Virus record (IMG/VR): IMGVR_UViG_3300025699_000049
Span: 1-25,527 of that record
DNA length: 25,527 nucleotides
Direction: 5' to 3' (one strand)
Origin: a virus
Position numbers and translations under genes: made by a program. The notes beneath the pieces were generated by a model. That model was not told the DNA's origin. It did no database searches and was given only the letters and a program-made list of their open reading frames with translations. Below are positions 6,020 to 13,911 of this stretch, one piece after another (the first letter of the stretch is position 1; every line of letters begins with the position of its first letter).

Positions 6020-6745
6020 ATGGCACTTCCTAAGTGGACAGACGAGCGTACAGCTCAATTAACAGCATTCATCGGTGACGAGTCACCTGTATCACAATCT
6101 ACTGTTGCAGAAGCAGCAGATCAGTTAGAGACTAGCCCACGCTCAGTTTCTAGCAAACTTCGCAAGATGGGTTTCGACGTAGAACTAGCTTCTGCATCAG
6201 CCACTCGTGCGTTCTCAGAAGCTCAAGAAGCTACTTTAGCCTCTTTTGTTACAGATAACAGCGGTGAATACACTTACGCTGATATCGCGGGTCATTTCGA
6301 AAATGGCGCGTACTCACCTAAATCAATCCAAGGCAAGATCTTGTCAATGGAATTGACTGGTCACGTTAAGCCTGCTCCTAAAGTTGAGTCTGTTAAGACT
6401 TACACTGACGCGGAAGAAGTAACTTTCGTTGAGCTAGTAAATGGTGGCTCTTTCGTTGAAGAAATCGCAGAAGCCTTAGGCAAATCTGTAAACAGTGTTC
6501 GTGGTAAAGCTCTTAGCCTATTACGTGCTGAATTGATTACTGCAATTCCTAAGCAAAAAGAAACTAAAGGTTCTACGAAAGCAGATCCTTTTGCAGACCT
6601 TAATGACATCGACGGTATGACTGTTGAGCAAATCGCTGATGCGATTGGTAAAACTGCACGTGGTGTTAAAACTATGCTTACTCGCCGTGGCTTGGTCGCT
6701 TCTGACTACGATGGCGCTTCAAAGAAAGAAAAAGCATCTGCTTAA
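6020..6745 (+). CDS. Four-repeat HTH/SANT-like DNA-binding protein
   Basis: 241 residues, ATG three bases after the ligase B stop, with GGAG upstream. I read four diverged copies of one unit: about 6-55 (KWTDERTAQLTAFI, then SPRSVSSKLRKMG), 65-115 (FSEAQEATLASFV, then SPKSIQGKI), 128-175 (YTDAEEVTFVELV, then IAEALGKSVNSVRGKAL) and 195-232 (MTVEQIADAIGKTARGVKTM). Each ends in a helix-turn-helix-like IAxxLGxSxxxVxxKL stretch; the first three begin with an aromatic-(T/S)-(D/E) helix and the fourth lacks it. The single-unit protein at 3158-3514 is its closest relative here. The C-terminus is Lys-rich. Terminator T2 follows directly, and codon choice looks expression-favouring. Inferred role: an abundant DNA-binding protein, perhaps architectural or regulatory. 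No enzyme motif is seen. Confidence 0.82.
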   Translation: MALPKWTDERTAQLTAFIGDESPVSQSTVAEAADQLETSPRSVSSKLRKMGFDVELASASATRAFSEAQEATLASFVTDNSGEYTYADIAGHFENGAYSPKSIQGKILSMELTGHVKPAPKVESVKTYTDAEEVTFVELVNGGSFVEEIAEALGKSVNSVRGKALSLLRAELITAIPKQKETKGSTKADPFADLNDIDGMTVEQIADAIGKTARGVKTMLTRRGLVASDYDGASKKEKASA

Positions 6746-6764
6746 TAAGTAGTTGTTAAACTAT

Positions 6765-6795
6765 AAGCCTCTGGGCCAGTTCCAGGGGCTTTTTT
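6765..6795 (+). terminator. Intrinsic terminator T2
   Basis: AAGCCTCTGG (6765-6774) pairs with CCAGGGGCTT (6782-6791), with one internal G-U pair, around a seven-base loop (GCCAGTT), and runs into a tract of T residues ending at 6795. It lies about 20 bases after the stop of the four-repeat gene. Confidence 0.9.
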
Positions 6796-6821
6796 AGAAT
6801 GTCAAATCGGGAGAATTTTGA

Positions 6822-8171
6822 TTGAATATTGCTAGTGCTCTTATAAAGCAAGTGCTTGAGCTACAGGACTTCGAGACCTGGACTAGCTGTCGCAAGAATT
6901 ATCTACCAACGGAGTATCATTCTCTGTATGGAATCATAGATCATCATTGTGAAAAATATCACAAAATGCCTACATTTGACGACCTCAAGTTTGAAATCCG
7001 CGATAGCGGGGTTCGAGAGAAGTTGTATGCAATTGAAGCCGTTGAGGTGGATGCAGATGCCTTCATGCTTTTGGAGTATCTCAAGAATGAGTACGCCCAA
7101 AAAGAGATCTTGAACTCACTTGAGGACTATGTTGAGAATTCTGTAGCTTTTGAAGATGCAGAAGAATCAGTAAGTCATCTCCATCAGATCGTACTAGATG
7201 TCGAAAATAAAGTAGACCTAGAACGACCACAAGATAGTATGCAACGTATTACCTTGTTTGAAGATGATGAAGATATTGGTAATTATCTACCTCTCGGCCT
7301 TAATGAGGAATATGATCATGAGATCAAGTTCTCTCCACGGGATCTAATCCTAGTGGGTGGTAAACGAGGGGCAGGTAAGTCCATTATCTGTTCTAATGTC
7401 GCGAATAACGTATTCAAATCAGGAAAGACTGCTATTTATTTCACTATTGAGATGGATAGCAGATCTATTCTGCAAAGATGCTGCGCTATCGCTACGGAGA
7501 TACCTTTTGCTCGCTTACGTACTAAGAATCTTAGTATGCCTGAGTGGGAGAAAGTAGCTTCATGGTGGGCAGCTCGTTTTGAGAAAGGACAGGAACGTTT
7601 GAAAGAGTATAGAGAAAATCGTGATTTTGATAGGTTTCATCATGAACTTACTACCACCTGTGAGCTCCTCCCGACTCAACAGCTGGATGTAGTTTATGAT
7701 CCCTCTCTAACACTATCTAAGATCAGAGCAGAACTTGATAAGAAGGTTAAAACTCTAGATGTAGGTGTGGTAATTGTCGATTATATCAACCAAGTAAAGC
7801 GTTCCAATCTACCCTCACGTGGCGGTCAATATGATTGGACGGAGCAAATCGAAGTTAGTAAAGCCTTGAAAGCTATGGCACAAGAATTTGAAATACCAGT
7901 ATTCTCACCTTACCAAACTGATGCAAGTGGCGAAGCCCGTTTTGCAAAAGGTATCCTAGATGCGGCAGATGCTGCGTATTCGATAGAAACTTGGGAACAG
8001 GAAGATAACTGTATGACATTGAACTGTGTGAAGATGCGCTCCGCATCCATGAAGTCCTTTTCGTCTAAAATGTGCTGGGAGACCTTGAAGATAGGTCCTG
8101 AGGCTACTCTTACGCCTAACGAGAAAGCGGATGCTGAAAATCGTTCAGACGAGCCCATAGACGACATCTAA
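6822..8171 (+). CDS. DnaB-like replicative DNA helicase
   Basis: 449 residues. TTG 6822 is preceded by GGGAG (6809-6813), eight bases away, so TTG is the likely start. The C-terminal half is a RecA-type DnaB/gp41-like motor: GGKRGAGKS (179-187, Walker A), YFTIEMDSRSILQR (the E after the first strand and the H1a-like helix), VVIVDYINQ (316-324, Walker B), then EIPVFSPYQTDASGEARFA. The N-terminal 170 residues are helical and acidic and do not match the usual DnaB N-terminal domain closely, as in many phage helicases. It should form the hexameric fork helicase working with the primase at 8710 and the polymerase at 9530. No promoter is seen between terminator T2 and this gene, so read-through may set its level. 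Confidence 0.88.
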   Translation: MNIASALIKQVLELQDFETWTSCRKNYLPTEYHSLYGIIDHHCEKYHKMPTFDDLKFEIRDSGVREKLYAIEAVEVDADAFMLLEYLKNEYAQKEILNSLEDYVENSVAFEDAEESVSHLHQIVLDVENKVDLERPQDSMQRITLFEDDEDIGNYLPLGLNEEYDHEIKFSPRDLILVGGKRGAGKSIICSNVANNVFKSGKTAIYFTIEMDSRSILQRCCAIATEIPFARLRTKNLSMPEWEKVASWWAARFEKGQERLKEYRENRDFDRFHHELTTTCELLPTQQLDVVYDPSLTLSKIRAELDKKVKTLDVGVVIVDYINQVKRSNLPSRGGQYDWTEQIEVSKALKAMAQEFEIPVFSPYQTDASGEARFAKGILDAADAAYSIETWEQEDNCMTLNCVKMRSASMKSFSSKMCWETLKIGPEATLTPNEKADAENRSDEPIDDI

Positions 8172-8182
8172 CAAAATAGTTC

Positions 8183-8211
8183 TTGACATTTGCTTTATAA
8201 TTTGATATAAT
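8183..8211 (+). promoter_or_regulatory. Promoter P4 (sigma-70 type)
   Basis: -35 TTGACA at 8183-8188 and -10 TATAAT at 8206-8211, spacing 17, preceded by AAAATAGTTC and followed by ATCTTTCTTAAAT. Expected start near 8218. It probably drives the run from 8240 to 15178. Confidence 0.92.
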
Positions 8212-8239
8212 ATCTTTCTTAAATGAGAGGAGTATATTC

Positions 8240-8521
8240 ATGATAGTAAGCGGAAGTATTAATTACACGCCTTGTGGACGCAAAAGAAAGACGCATAGAA
8301 AAGTCAAAAAGACACAGCCTATTGCTAGAACCTTCTCCAAGCCCGAACCTTACCGTAGGGAGACTGCATATGTGCCTTCTCAGCCTATGATGGGTGTTGC
8401 AAGTAACAATGACACTAGCTATAAAAAAGAAGTATCTAAACAATATACTTTGGCTCCTGCCTACAATAAAGGTGCGTACCAAGTAATCCCACTAGACAAC
8501 ATAAAACATATAGGAAAGTAA
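8240..8521 (+). CDS. Small basic conserved phage protein
   Basis: 93 residues from ATG 8240, with GAGAGGAG about eight bases upstream and P4 just before it. The N-terminal third is strongly basic (CGRKRKTHRKVKK), the middle is polar and Pro-rich and probably disordered, and the end has SKQYTLAPAYNKGAYQVI, a segment I recall from other phage hypothetical proteins. The basic tail suggests nucleic-acid contact, but no fold is recognised. As first gene of the P4 unit it should be expressed with primase and polymerase. Confidence 0.75.
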   Translation: MIVSGSINYTPCGRKRKTHRKVKKTQPIARTFSKPEPYRRETAYVPSQPMMGVASNNDTSYKKEVSKQYTLAPAYNKGAYQVIPLDNIKHIGK

Positions 8522-8522
8522 A

Positions 8523-8708
8523 ATGCCAATTAAGTTCAAACCTTCGCAAAAAGTATTGTTAGACCGTAAAAGTAAGAAATTCACTGTTCAACATTTCTAT
8601 ATGAAAACTACCTCTACAACAGAGCTAGTAAAAGAATTAGCGAGAGCAGTACCAAAAGTACAACAAAAAATACGCAACGAATTAACCAGAAGAAACGTAG
8701 ACTACTAA
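8523..8708 (+). CDS. Small basic hypothetical phage protein
   Basis: 61 residues, ATG 8523 one base after the previous stop, with AGGAAAG upstream. The protein is basic throughout, with helical C-terminal two thirds (TELVKELARAV, VQQKIRNELTRRN). No known motif, signal peptide or membrane span is present. The size, charge and place between another basic protein and the primase suggest a small replication or nucleic-acid-binding accessory; this is inference from context only. Confidence 0.75.
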   Translation: MPIKFKPSQKVLLDRKSKKFTVQHFYMKTTSTTELVKELARAVPKVQQKIRNELTRRNVDY

Positions 8709-8709
8709 T

Positions 8710-9537
8710 ATGAATGTTCAGGATTTACTAGAAAGCAAGAAAGTAGAGTATGTATATAAAGGCCAAGACTTCTTGGTCAAGTGTATAAATCCTGAGCATC
8801 CCGATAGAAACCCTAGTATGCGGGTAGATCAGATTACTGGAGTATTCCAATGTTTTAGTTGTGAGTACAAAGGTAATCTATTTACGCATTTTGGGGAAAA
8901 GGCAAATCAACTGCAATTAAAGCGTGAACTCTTAAAGAAGCGTATAAACGAAAAACGCGCTGAGAGCATTGGTTTGTCTTTTCCCAAAAGTGCGGTACCT
9001 TATATTGGAAACTGGAGAGATATAAAACCGGAAACCTACAAACGATTTGAAGCCTTCAACAGTGTAGACAAAGATCACGTTGGTCGAATCGTTTTTCCTG
9101 TACGAGATATGTCAGGCAGAATAGTAGCCTTTAACGGTAGACATACGGCTCAAGGAATTCCGAAATACATGATCACTCCAGCGGGGGCAAGGATGCCATT
9201 ATTTCCTGTAGTAAAACCAATACAAGGTTCAATCATATTAGTAGAAGGTATATACGATATGATTAATTTGCACGATAAAGGTTTAGATAATGCTGTTTGC
9301 TGTTTTGGAACAAAGAATATAAATACAGATAAGCTATCCATGCTAAAAATACAAGGGATAGACAGTGTAGACATTTTCTTTGACGGCGACGATGCCGGAC
9401 AGCAAGCAGCATCTAAAGTTAAAGAAATGTGTGAGCAGGTAGAGTTGGTGTGTAGAAACATTCACTTAAACAATACCGACCCTGGCGCATTAACCGAACA
9501 ACGAGTACGTAAACTAAGAGAAAAATTATATGCCTAA
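8710..9537 (+). CDS. DnaG-like DNA primase (CHC2 zinc finger plus TOPRIM)
   Basis: 275 residues from ATG 8710, one base after the previous gene. Residues Cys25, His30, Cys48 and Cys51 form a CHC2-type zinc finger with PDRNPSMRV between them. The TOPRIM domain follows: IILVEGIYD (175-183, with Glu179) and FFDGDDAGQQAA (223-234, acidic metal cluster). GRIVFPVRD and IVAFNGRH fit the RNA polymerase basic region before TOPRIM. It lacks the helicase-binding C-terminal domain of bacterial DnaG and is about half its length, as is usual for phage primases. It should make RNA primers at the fork with the DnaB-like helicase. The ribosome site is weak, which suggests coupling to the upstream gene. It overlaps the polymerase start by eight bases. 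Confidence 0.9.
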   Translation: MNVQDLLESKKVEYVYKGQDFLVKCINPEHPDRNPSMRVDQITGVFQCFSCEYKGNLFTHFGEKANQLQLKRELLKKRINEKRAESIGLSFPKSAVPYIGNWRDIKPETYKRFEAFNSVDKDHVGRIVFPVRDMSGRIVAFNGRHTAQGIPKYMITPAGARMPLFPVVKPIQGSIILVEGIYDMINLHDKGLDNAVCCFGTKNINTDKLSMLKIQGIDSVDIFFDGDDAGQQAASKVKEMCEQVELVCRNIHLNNTDPGALTEQRVRKLREKLYA

Positions 9538-11791
9538 AGTTGCATTAGTAGAAACTAAACCAAGTAGAACACGCTTCAAACAAGAGTTCGATAACGCCTT
9601 TGAATTCGACCAGTATCAGCTATGCTCAGACCCAACACTAAAGAAAGTCTTAAAGAAGGACTGCGATATTGAGATTGATATCGATGCTTATGACTGGATC
9701 ATTTTAGTCGGATCTGACGCATTAAAGTACTTTACCAAAATTAATTCAGTTACCGAATACTCTGGCAAATGCATAGAGGATAAGTTCTTGCCTGTAATTA
9801 ATCCTGCCATGCTCGCTTTCAAACCAGAAGCTCGTAGCACGTGGGATTCTTCTAGAGATAGTATCATTGCATATATCAACGGAGAAGTACAAGAAGTAGT
9901 AATTGATGAGACTGTAGCTCGCGGTATTCAAGATACGGACGAAGCTAATGATTACTTCCAGAAAGCCATAGACTGGGACTTAGATTACGTAGCACTAGAT
10001 TCCGAGACCACTGGCCTATACCCTAGAGATGGTCATATTCTAGGCTTATCCCTATCTTACCGACCAGATGAAGGTGTATACATAGACACCACTTGCTTAG
10101 ACGAGAAATCTGAGGAGTTGCTGCAGGAGCTATTCACAAAGAAGAGAGTTATCTTTCACAATGCTAAGTTCGATATTGCATTCTTTGAGTACCATTTCAA
10201 TTTCAAGTTCCCACGTTTTGAAGACACAATGCTGTTACACTACATCATTGATGAGAACTCACGTCATGGTCTAAAAGAGCTATCTCTAAAGTACACTAAG
10301 TATGGCGACTATGAGAAGCCAATGTATGACTGGATGGATAACTACAGAAAGCAAACTGGCATATTGAAGAAAGACTTCACTTGGGATTTGATTCCGTTTG
10401 ATACTATGTATACATATGCCTCACTAGATGCTGTATGTACATTCCTTTTATACGAAAAGTTTGTTAAAATACTAGGCAATGTTAAACTCAAGTCTGTATA
10501 CGAGAATATACTTATTCCTGGCTGCCGCTTCTTAACAGATGTACAAGATAATGGTGTGCCGTTTGACCAAGAGCGTCTAGCAGCCTCTCAAGGTATTATG
10601 CAAGTAGACATTGATAAAGCCGTAGCGGGGTTGTACAAAAACCCTAAGATTGCAGAATTCGAGAAAATTCAGGGTAAAGAGTTCAATCCTAACAGTACGA
10701 TGCAATTACGAGCACTTTTATTCGATTTTATCGGTCTACAGCCTACAGGCAAGAAGACCGGCACAGGAGCAAACAGTACCGATGTAGAAGTACTAACTGA
10801 GCTGTCTCAAAAGTCTGAAGTACCTGCACTTATTATTGACATTCGACAGAAAGGTAAGATCAAGAACACGTACCTTGATAAGATCATACCACAGCTTGAC
10901 CGTGATAGTAGATTACGTACTGGATTTAACTTACACACTACAACATCAGGTCGTTTATCTAGTAGTGGTAAACTTAATATGCAGCAGCTGCCTCGTGACA
11001 ACCCTACTGTTAAAGGTTGTATCAAAGCTGCTCCAGGACACCAAATAGTCGCAATGGATTTAACAACAGCAGAAGTGTATGTAGCAGCAGTACTAGCAAA
11101 AGATAAAGCTCTTATGGACGTATTCCGTAGTGGTGGTAACTTTCACTCAACCATTGCACACAAAGTATTTAGATTACCTTGTGCAGTAGATGAAGTAGCA
11201 GATCTATATGGCGATAAACGCCAAGCAGCTAAAGCAGTAACCTTCGGCATTATGTATGGTGCTGGGCCTGCAAAAATCAGTGAACAAGTTACCAAAGATT
11301 CAGGTAAATACTTTAGTAAACAAGAAGCCCAAGAAGTTATTAGCGATTACTTCAATGAGTTTCATCAATTAAAAGCATGGATTGACAATAACGAGGACTT
11401 CATTAAGAAAAATGGGTTTATCTATAGTTATTTCGGTCGCAAACGGAGATTACCAAATGTCGCCTCAACAGATAACAGTATCGCGAGTAGTAGCGTTCGT
11501 TCTGGTCTTAACTTTCTGGTGCAGTCTGCTGCTTCTGATATTAATTTAATGGGCGGTATTGATATGAACGAACATATCAAAGCCAAGAAAATGAAAAGCA
11601 GAATCTTTGCTCTAGTACACGATAGTATTCTAGCAGAGGTTCCAGATGATGAGATAGAGGATTACTGTGAGCAACTTCAAAAATACATTCAACAAGATAG
11701 GGGTATATTTATACCGGGTGCACCTGTGGGCTGTGACTTCGAGATTGGCGGTGATTATTCGATGGGCAAGTATGAAAAGCTATATCTCTGA
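9530..11791 (+). CDS. Family A (Pol I-type) DNA polymerase with 3'-5' exonuclease
   Basis: 753 residues. Exonuclease motifs: ALDSETTGL (155-163; Asp157, Glu159), HNAKFD (210-215) and YASLD (296-300, Exo III). Polymerase motifs: TTTSGRLSS, motif A around Asp510 and Glu515 (MDLTTAEVY), motif B with Arg564, Lys568, Phe572 and Tyr576 (KRQAAKAVTFGIMYG), motif C VHDSILAEV (His697, Asp698). Phe572 is at the position that discriminates ribose/deoxyribose in Pol I. Motif A has TTAEVY in place of the common SQIELR, and motif C has Ser after His-Asp. No 5' nuclease domain is present; that function is a separate gene at 19473. Residues 1-130 are an extra N-terminal module (WIILVGSDALKYF at 56-68, PVINPAM at 88-94) resembling a worn uracil-DNA glycosylase fold. 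This is the replicative polymerase. Confidence 0.95.
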   Translation: MPKVALVETKPSRTRFKQEFDNAFEFDQYQLCSDPTLKKVLKKDCDIEIDIDAYDWIILVGSDALKYFTKINSVTEYSGKCIEDKFLPVINPAMLAFKPEARSTWDSSRDSIIAYINGEVQEVVIDETVARGIQDTDEANDYFQKAIDWDLDYVALDSETTGLYPRDGHILGLSLSYRPDEGVYIDTTCLDEKSEELLQELFTKKRVIFHNAKFDIAFFEYHFNFKFPRFEDTMLLHYIIDENSRHGLKELSLKYTKYGDYEKPMYDWMDNYRKQTGILKKDFTWDLIPFDTMYTYASLDAVCTFLLYEKFVKILGNVKLKSVYENILIPGCRFLTDVQDNGVPFDQERLAASQGIMQVDIDKAVAGLYKNPKIAEFEKIQGKEFNPNSTMQLRALLFDFIGLQPTGKKTGTGANSTDVEVLTELSQKSEVPALIIDIRQKGKIKNTYLDKIIPQLDRDSRLRTGFNLHTTTSGRLSSSGKLNMQQLPRDNPTVKGCIKAAPGHQIVAMDLTTAEVYVAAVLAKDKALMDVFRSGGNFHSTIAHKVFRLPCAVDEVADLYGDKRQAAKAVTFGIMYGAGPAKISEQVTKDSGKYFSKQEAQEVISDYFNEFHQLKAWIDNNEDFIKKNGFIYSYFGRKRRLPNVASTDNSIASSSVRSGLNFLVQSAASDINLMGGIDMNEHIKAKKMKSRIFALVHDSILAEVPDDEIEDYCEQLQKYIQQDRGIFIPGAPVGCDFEIGGDYSMGKYEKLYL

Positions 11792-11954
11792 TATGTGGAA
11801 GATTTGGTGTAAGGCCATGGGTACAAAGGCTTTTGAAGACGACAAGAGGGCGGACAAAGTAGCTATAGTACGCACTATATGGGTTTTATTTAATATGATT
11901 ACTTGTTGTTTCATTATAGCGTCAGGCATGGTGAATCTAGGGTGGATACAATGA
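11772..11954 (+). CDS. Small single-span membrane protein
   Basis: 60 residues from ATG 11772, inside the last codons of the polymerase; ATG 11793, just after the polymerase stop, would give 53 residues and is possible. An N-terminal cytoplasm-like part (WKIWCKAMGTKAFEDDKRAD) is followed by a hydrophobic stretch of about 23 residues (WVLFNMITCCFIIASGM) that should cross the membrane. Charge distribution suggests the N-terminus inside. It ends in an ATGA overlap with a second membrane protein, and I recall similar small pairs between replication genes of other phages, all without known function. Confidence 0.7.
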   Translation: MKSYISDMWKIWCKAMGTKAFEDDKRADKVAIVRTIWVLFNMITCCFIIASGMVNLGWIQ

Positions 11955-12100
11955 GCGGTGGATTAATAGCGTTAACTGGAGGCATATATTTATATGTCGG
12001 CCTAGAGCAGTATTATAAGTTTAATAATTTGCCCATGCTATATACTTATATTGGGTATGCCTTTGCTAACGTAGGTCTATATATGATGGCCAGTAGATAG
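11951..12100 (+). CDS. Small two-span membrane protein
   Basis: 49 residues from ATG 11951 in an ATGA overlap with the previous gene. Two hydrophobic stretches are visible, GLIALTGGIYLYVGL and LYTYIGYAFANVGLYMMA, separated by a short polar loop (EQYYKFNNLP), so it probably forms a hairpin in the membrane. No lysis-type motif such as a holin charge pattern can be claimed, and the location in the replication block argues against a lysis role. Its stop overlaps the next GTG as TAGTG. Translation is likely coupled to the preceding small membrane gene, and the two could interact. Confidence 0.7.
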   Translation: MSGGLIALTGGIYLYVGLEQYYKFNNLPMLYTYIGYAFANVGLYMMASR

Positions 12101-12594
12101 TGGTAATAACCCTTAAAGGGGTGAAGAATGTAAAGTTTCCTGTTTATATTCTCCCCCACGACGATTGGAGCTTTTCCGATGGACTTATGTTCATGGACGG
12201 AAGAGTTGTAGACGATAGAAATATGAAAGGAGACACGTTGGGTATTCGTAGGTTACAAACCTCTTACCCCGCTATGTTTCCTTTGAGGCGGCAGATAGAC
12301 TCTTTTAACGGATTATTAAAGCAGAACCAGAAAACTTTCATAGATAGTAAGGGTAGACCTTTTATCTACGAGAAAAGTACTTGGTGTACGCTTCAATACT
12401 CTAGAATTAAAAAGAAAGAGCTAAGAGATGAGTATTGTTTACTATGGCTAGAAAATACTTCTACGCCTTTCTCGGTTCCGAGACCTCCAGAAGCTAGTAT
12501 GGCTTTTGCAGGAGTACTATACTTATCTGGGCTACCGTGGATATTATACGAATATTCAGATAGCCGAAAGAAAAAGACACGGAGAAAGGTTTGA
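12100..12594 (+). CDS. Conserved phage protein of unknown function
   Basis: 164 residues from GTG 12100 (TAGTG overlap with the previous stop). Segments FPVYILPHDDWSFSDGLMFM, RVVDDRNMKGDTLGIRRLQT, KTFIDSKGRPFIYEKST, SVPRPPEASMAFAGVLYL and PWILYEYSD are, from memory, typical of a widespread hypothetical protein of large lytic phages. The protein is soluble, strand-rich in its first half and basic at the C-terminus. No catalytic motif is recognised. It precedes PhoH and overlaps it by four bases; that pairing hints at shared expression but not function. Confidence 0.8.
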   Translation: MVITLKGVKNVKFPVYILPHDDWSFSDGLMFMDGRVVDDRNMKGDTLGIRRLQTSYPAMFPLRRQIDSFNGLLKQNQKTFIDSKGRPFIYEKSTWCTLQYSRIKKKELRDEYCLLWLENTSTPFSVPRPPEASMAFAGVLYLSGLPWILYEYSDSRKKKTRRKV

Positions 12595-13262
12595 AAAAAC
12601 GAAATAGAGGACAACAGACGCAAAACATGAATTTGAGGCTAAAAGAGATTGAGCCTTTAACAAAAAATCAGTTAGCGGCTTTTGAATCAAACAATAATCT
12701 GGTACTGCATGGACTTGCAGGCACAGGTAAAACCTTTATATCGTCATATCTAGCTTATGACGATATTGAAAAAGGGTTTGCAGACAACCTAATTATTATT
12801 AGAAGCGCTGTACCCACTAGAGACATAGGATTCCTTCCGGGGAGTGAGAAAGAGAAGTCCGCAGTATATGAAGAGCCCTACAAAGATGTGGCAACACATT
12901 TATTTGATAGAGGTGATGCATATGAGATCATGAAACAGAAGAATATAGTGCAGTTTATGACTACTTCTTTTATTCGAGGTATAACACTACGAAATGCTTG
13001 CATTATAGTAGATGAGTGCCAGAATATGAGTTTCCATGAGCTAGACTCTATTATTACTCGTGTAGGAGAGAATTGCAGAATTATGTTCTGCGGTGACTTT
13101 AGACAAAGTGATCTTAAACGTAACGAGCTGCTATCCTGGCTAAAAGTATTAGAAAGGATGGAAGAGTTCGATTTTATTGAGTTCGGGGTTGACGACATCG
13201 TAAGAAGTGAGTTCGTCAAGAAATACATAATTGCAAAAATGGAAGTAGAAGATGAAGGTTAA
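12591..13262 (+). CDS. phoH: PhoH-like ATPase
   Basis: 223 residues. TTG 12591 is the start; GGAGAAAG sits five bases upstream. Typical PhoH features: LTKNQLAAFE, GLAGTGKT (41-48, Walker A), IIIRSAVPTRDIGFLPGS, the SFIRGITLRNACIIVDECQN segment (126-145, Walker B at IIVDECQN) and FCGDFRQSDL. PhoH-like proteins are P-loop NTPases related to superfamily I helicases; phage copies are common and their role is not settled, though RNA metabolism and phosphate response have been proposed. No KH or PIN domain is attached. It overlaps ThyX by 11 bases and lies among nucleotide and replication genes. Confidence 0.92.
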   Translation: MKKRNRGQQTQNMNLRLKEIEPLTKNQLAAFESNNNLVLHGLAGTGKTFISSYLAYDDIEKGFADNLIIIRSAVPTRDIGFLPGSEKEKSAVYEEPYKDVATHLFDRGDAYEIMKQKNIVQFMTTSFIRGITLRNACIIVDECQNMSFHELDSIITRVGENCRIMFCGDFRQSDLKRNELLSWLKVLERMEEFDFIEFGVDDIVRSEFVKKYIIAKMEVEDEG

Positions 13263-13911
13263 GATTATCAGCCATAGTGCGGCTCCATCAAGGGATAAAA
13301 CTCCTTTAGAGCTTGTGGCATACTGTGCTAGAGTTAGTAACCCTAGTAATCAGAATAATAGTGCTACAAGTGAAAAACTGGTAAAGTACTTAGTAAAGCA
13401 TAAACACTGGTCTCCTCTTGAGATGGTAAATGTGTGCCTAGAAATAGAGACTACTAGAGATATAGCTAGACAGTTACTTCGTCATAGGTCTTTCACTTTC
13501 CAAGAGTTTTCCCAGAGATATGCAAACCCTGACCAGGCGTTTGATGATATGTTTGAGAAACGTGAAGCCAGAATGCAAGATGAAAAGAATCGTCAAAACT
13601 CGGTAGAAGTAGACGATTTAAAAATTCAAACAGAATGGTTTCGCATTCAAAGCCGTGTGGAATGGATGTGTAAAAAACAATACCAAGCTGCTATTAAGTT
13701 AGGTATTGCGAAAGAGCAAGCCAGAGCATTGTTGCCAGAAGGCTTAACAAAGTCTAGGTTATATGTTAGTGGCTCTCTTCGTAGTTGGATACACTATATT
13801 GACATTCGCTCTGGTAACGGAACACAAAAAGAGCATATGGAACTAGCCAAAGCATGCGGCGAGATTATTTATGAATTATTCCCAGTGGACTTAAATGAAA
13901 GCAGTAATTAG
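13252..13911 (+). CDS. thyX: FAD-dependent thymidylate synthase ThyX
   Basis: 219 residues from ATG 13252. The ThyX signature RHRx7S is present as RHRSFTFQEFSQRY (77-90: Arg77, His78, Arg79, Ser87, Arg89, Tyr90). HWSPLEMVNVCLEIETTRDI precedes it, and LPEGLTKSRLYVSGSLRSWI plus YIDIR near the C-terminus give the dUMP and flavin site residues. It converts dUMP to dTMP with methylenetetrahydrofolate and NADPH through FAD, so that no separate dihydrofolate reductase is strictly needed. It supplies thymidine for phage DNA and complements the ribonucleotide reductase at 20302-23286. It overlaps the SF2 helicase start by 17 bases. Confidence 0.96.
   Translation: MKVKIISHSAAPSRDKTPLELVAYCARVSNPSNQNNSATSEKLVKYLVKHKHWSPLEMVNVCLEIETTRDIARQLLRHRSFTFQEFSQRYANPDQAFDDMFEKREARMQDEKNRQNSVEVDDLKIQTEWFRIQSRVEWMCKKQYQAAIKLGIAKEQARALLPEGLTKSRLYVSGSLRSWIHYIDIRSGNGTQKEHMELAKACGEIIYELFPVDLNESSN

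Noticed and set aside
11667-11771. N-terminal extension of the small membrane protein back to 11667
   Set aside because: It lies inside the conserved C-terminal part of the DNA polymerase and has no ribosome site; the membrane gene is better started at 11772 or 11793.
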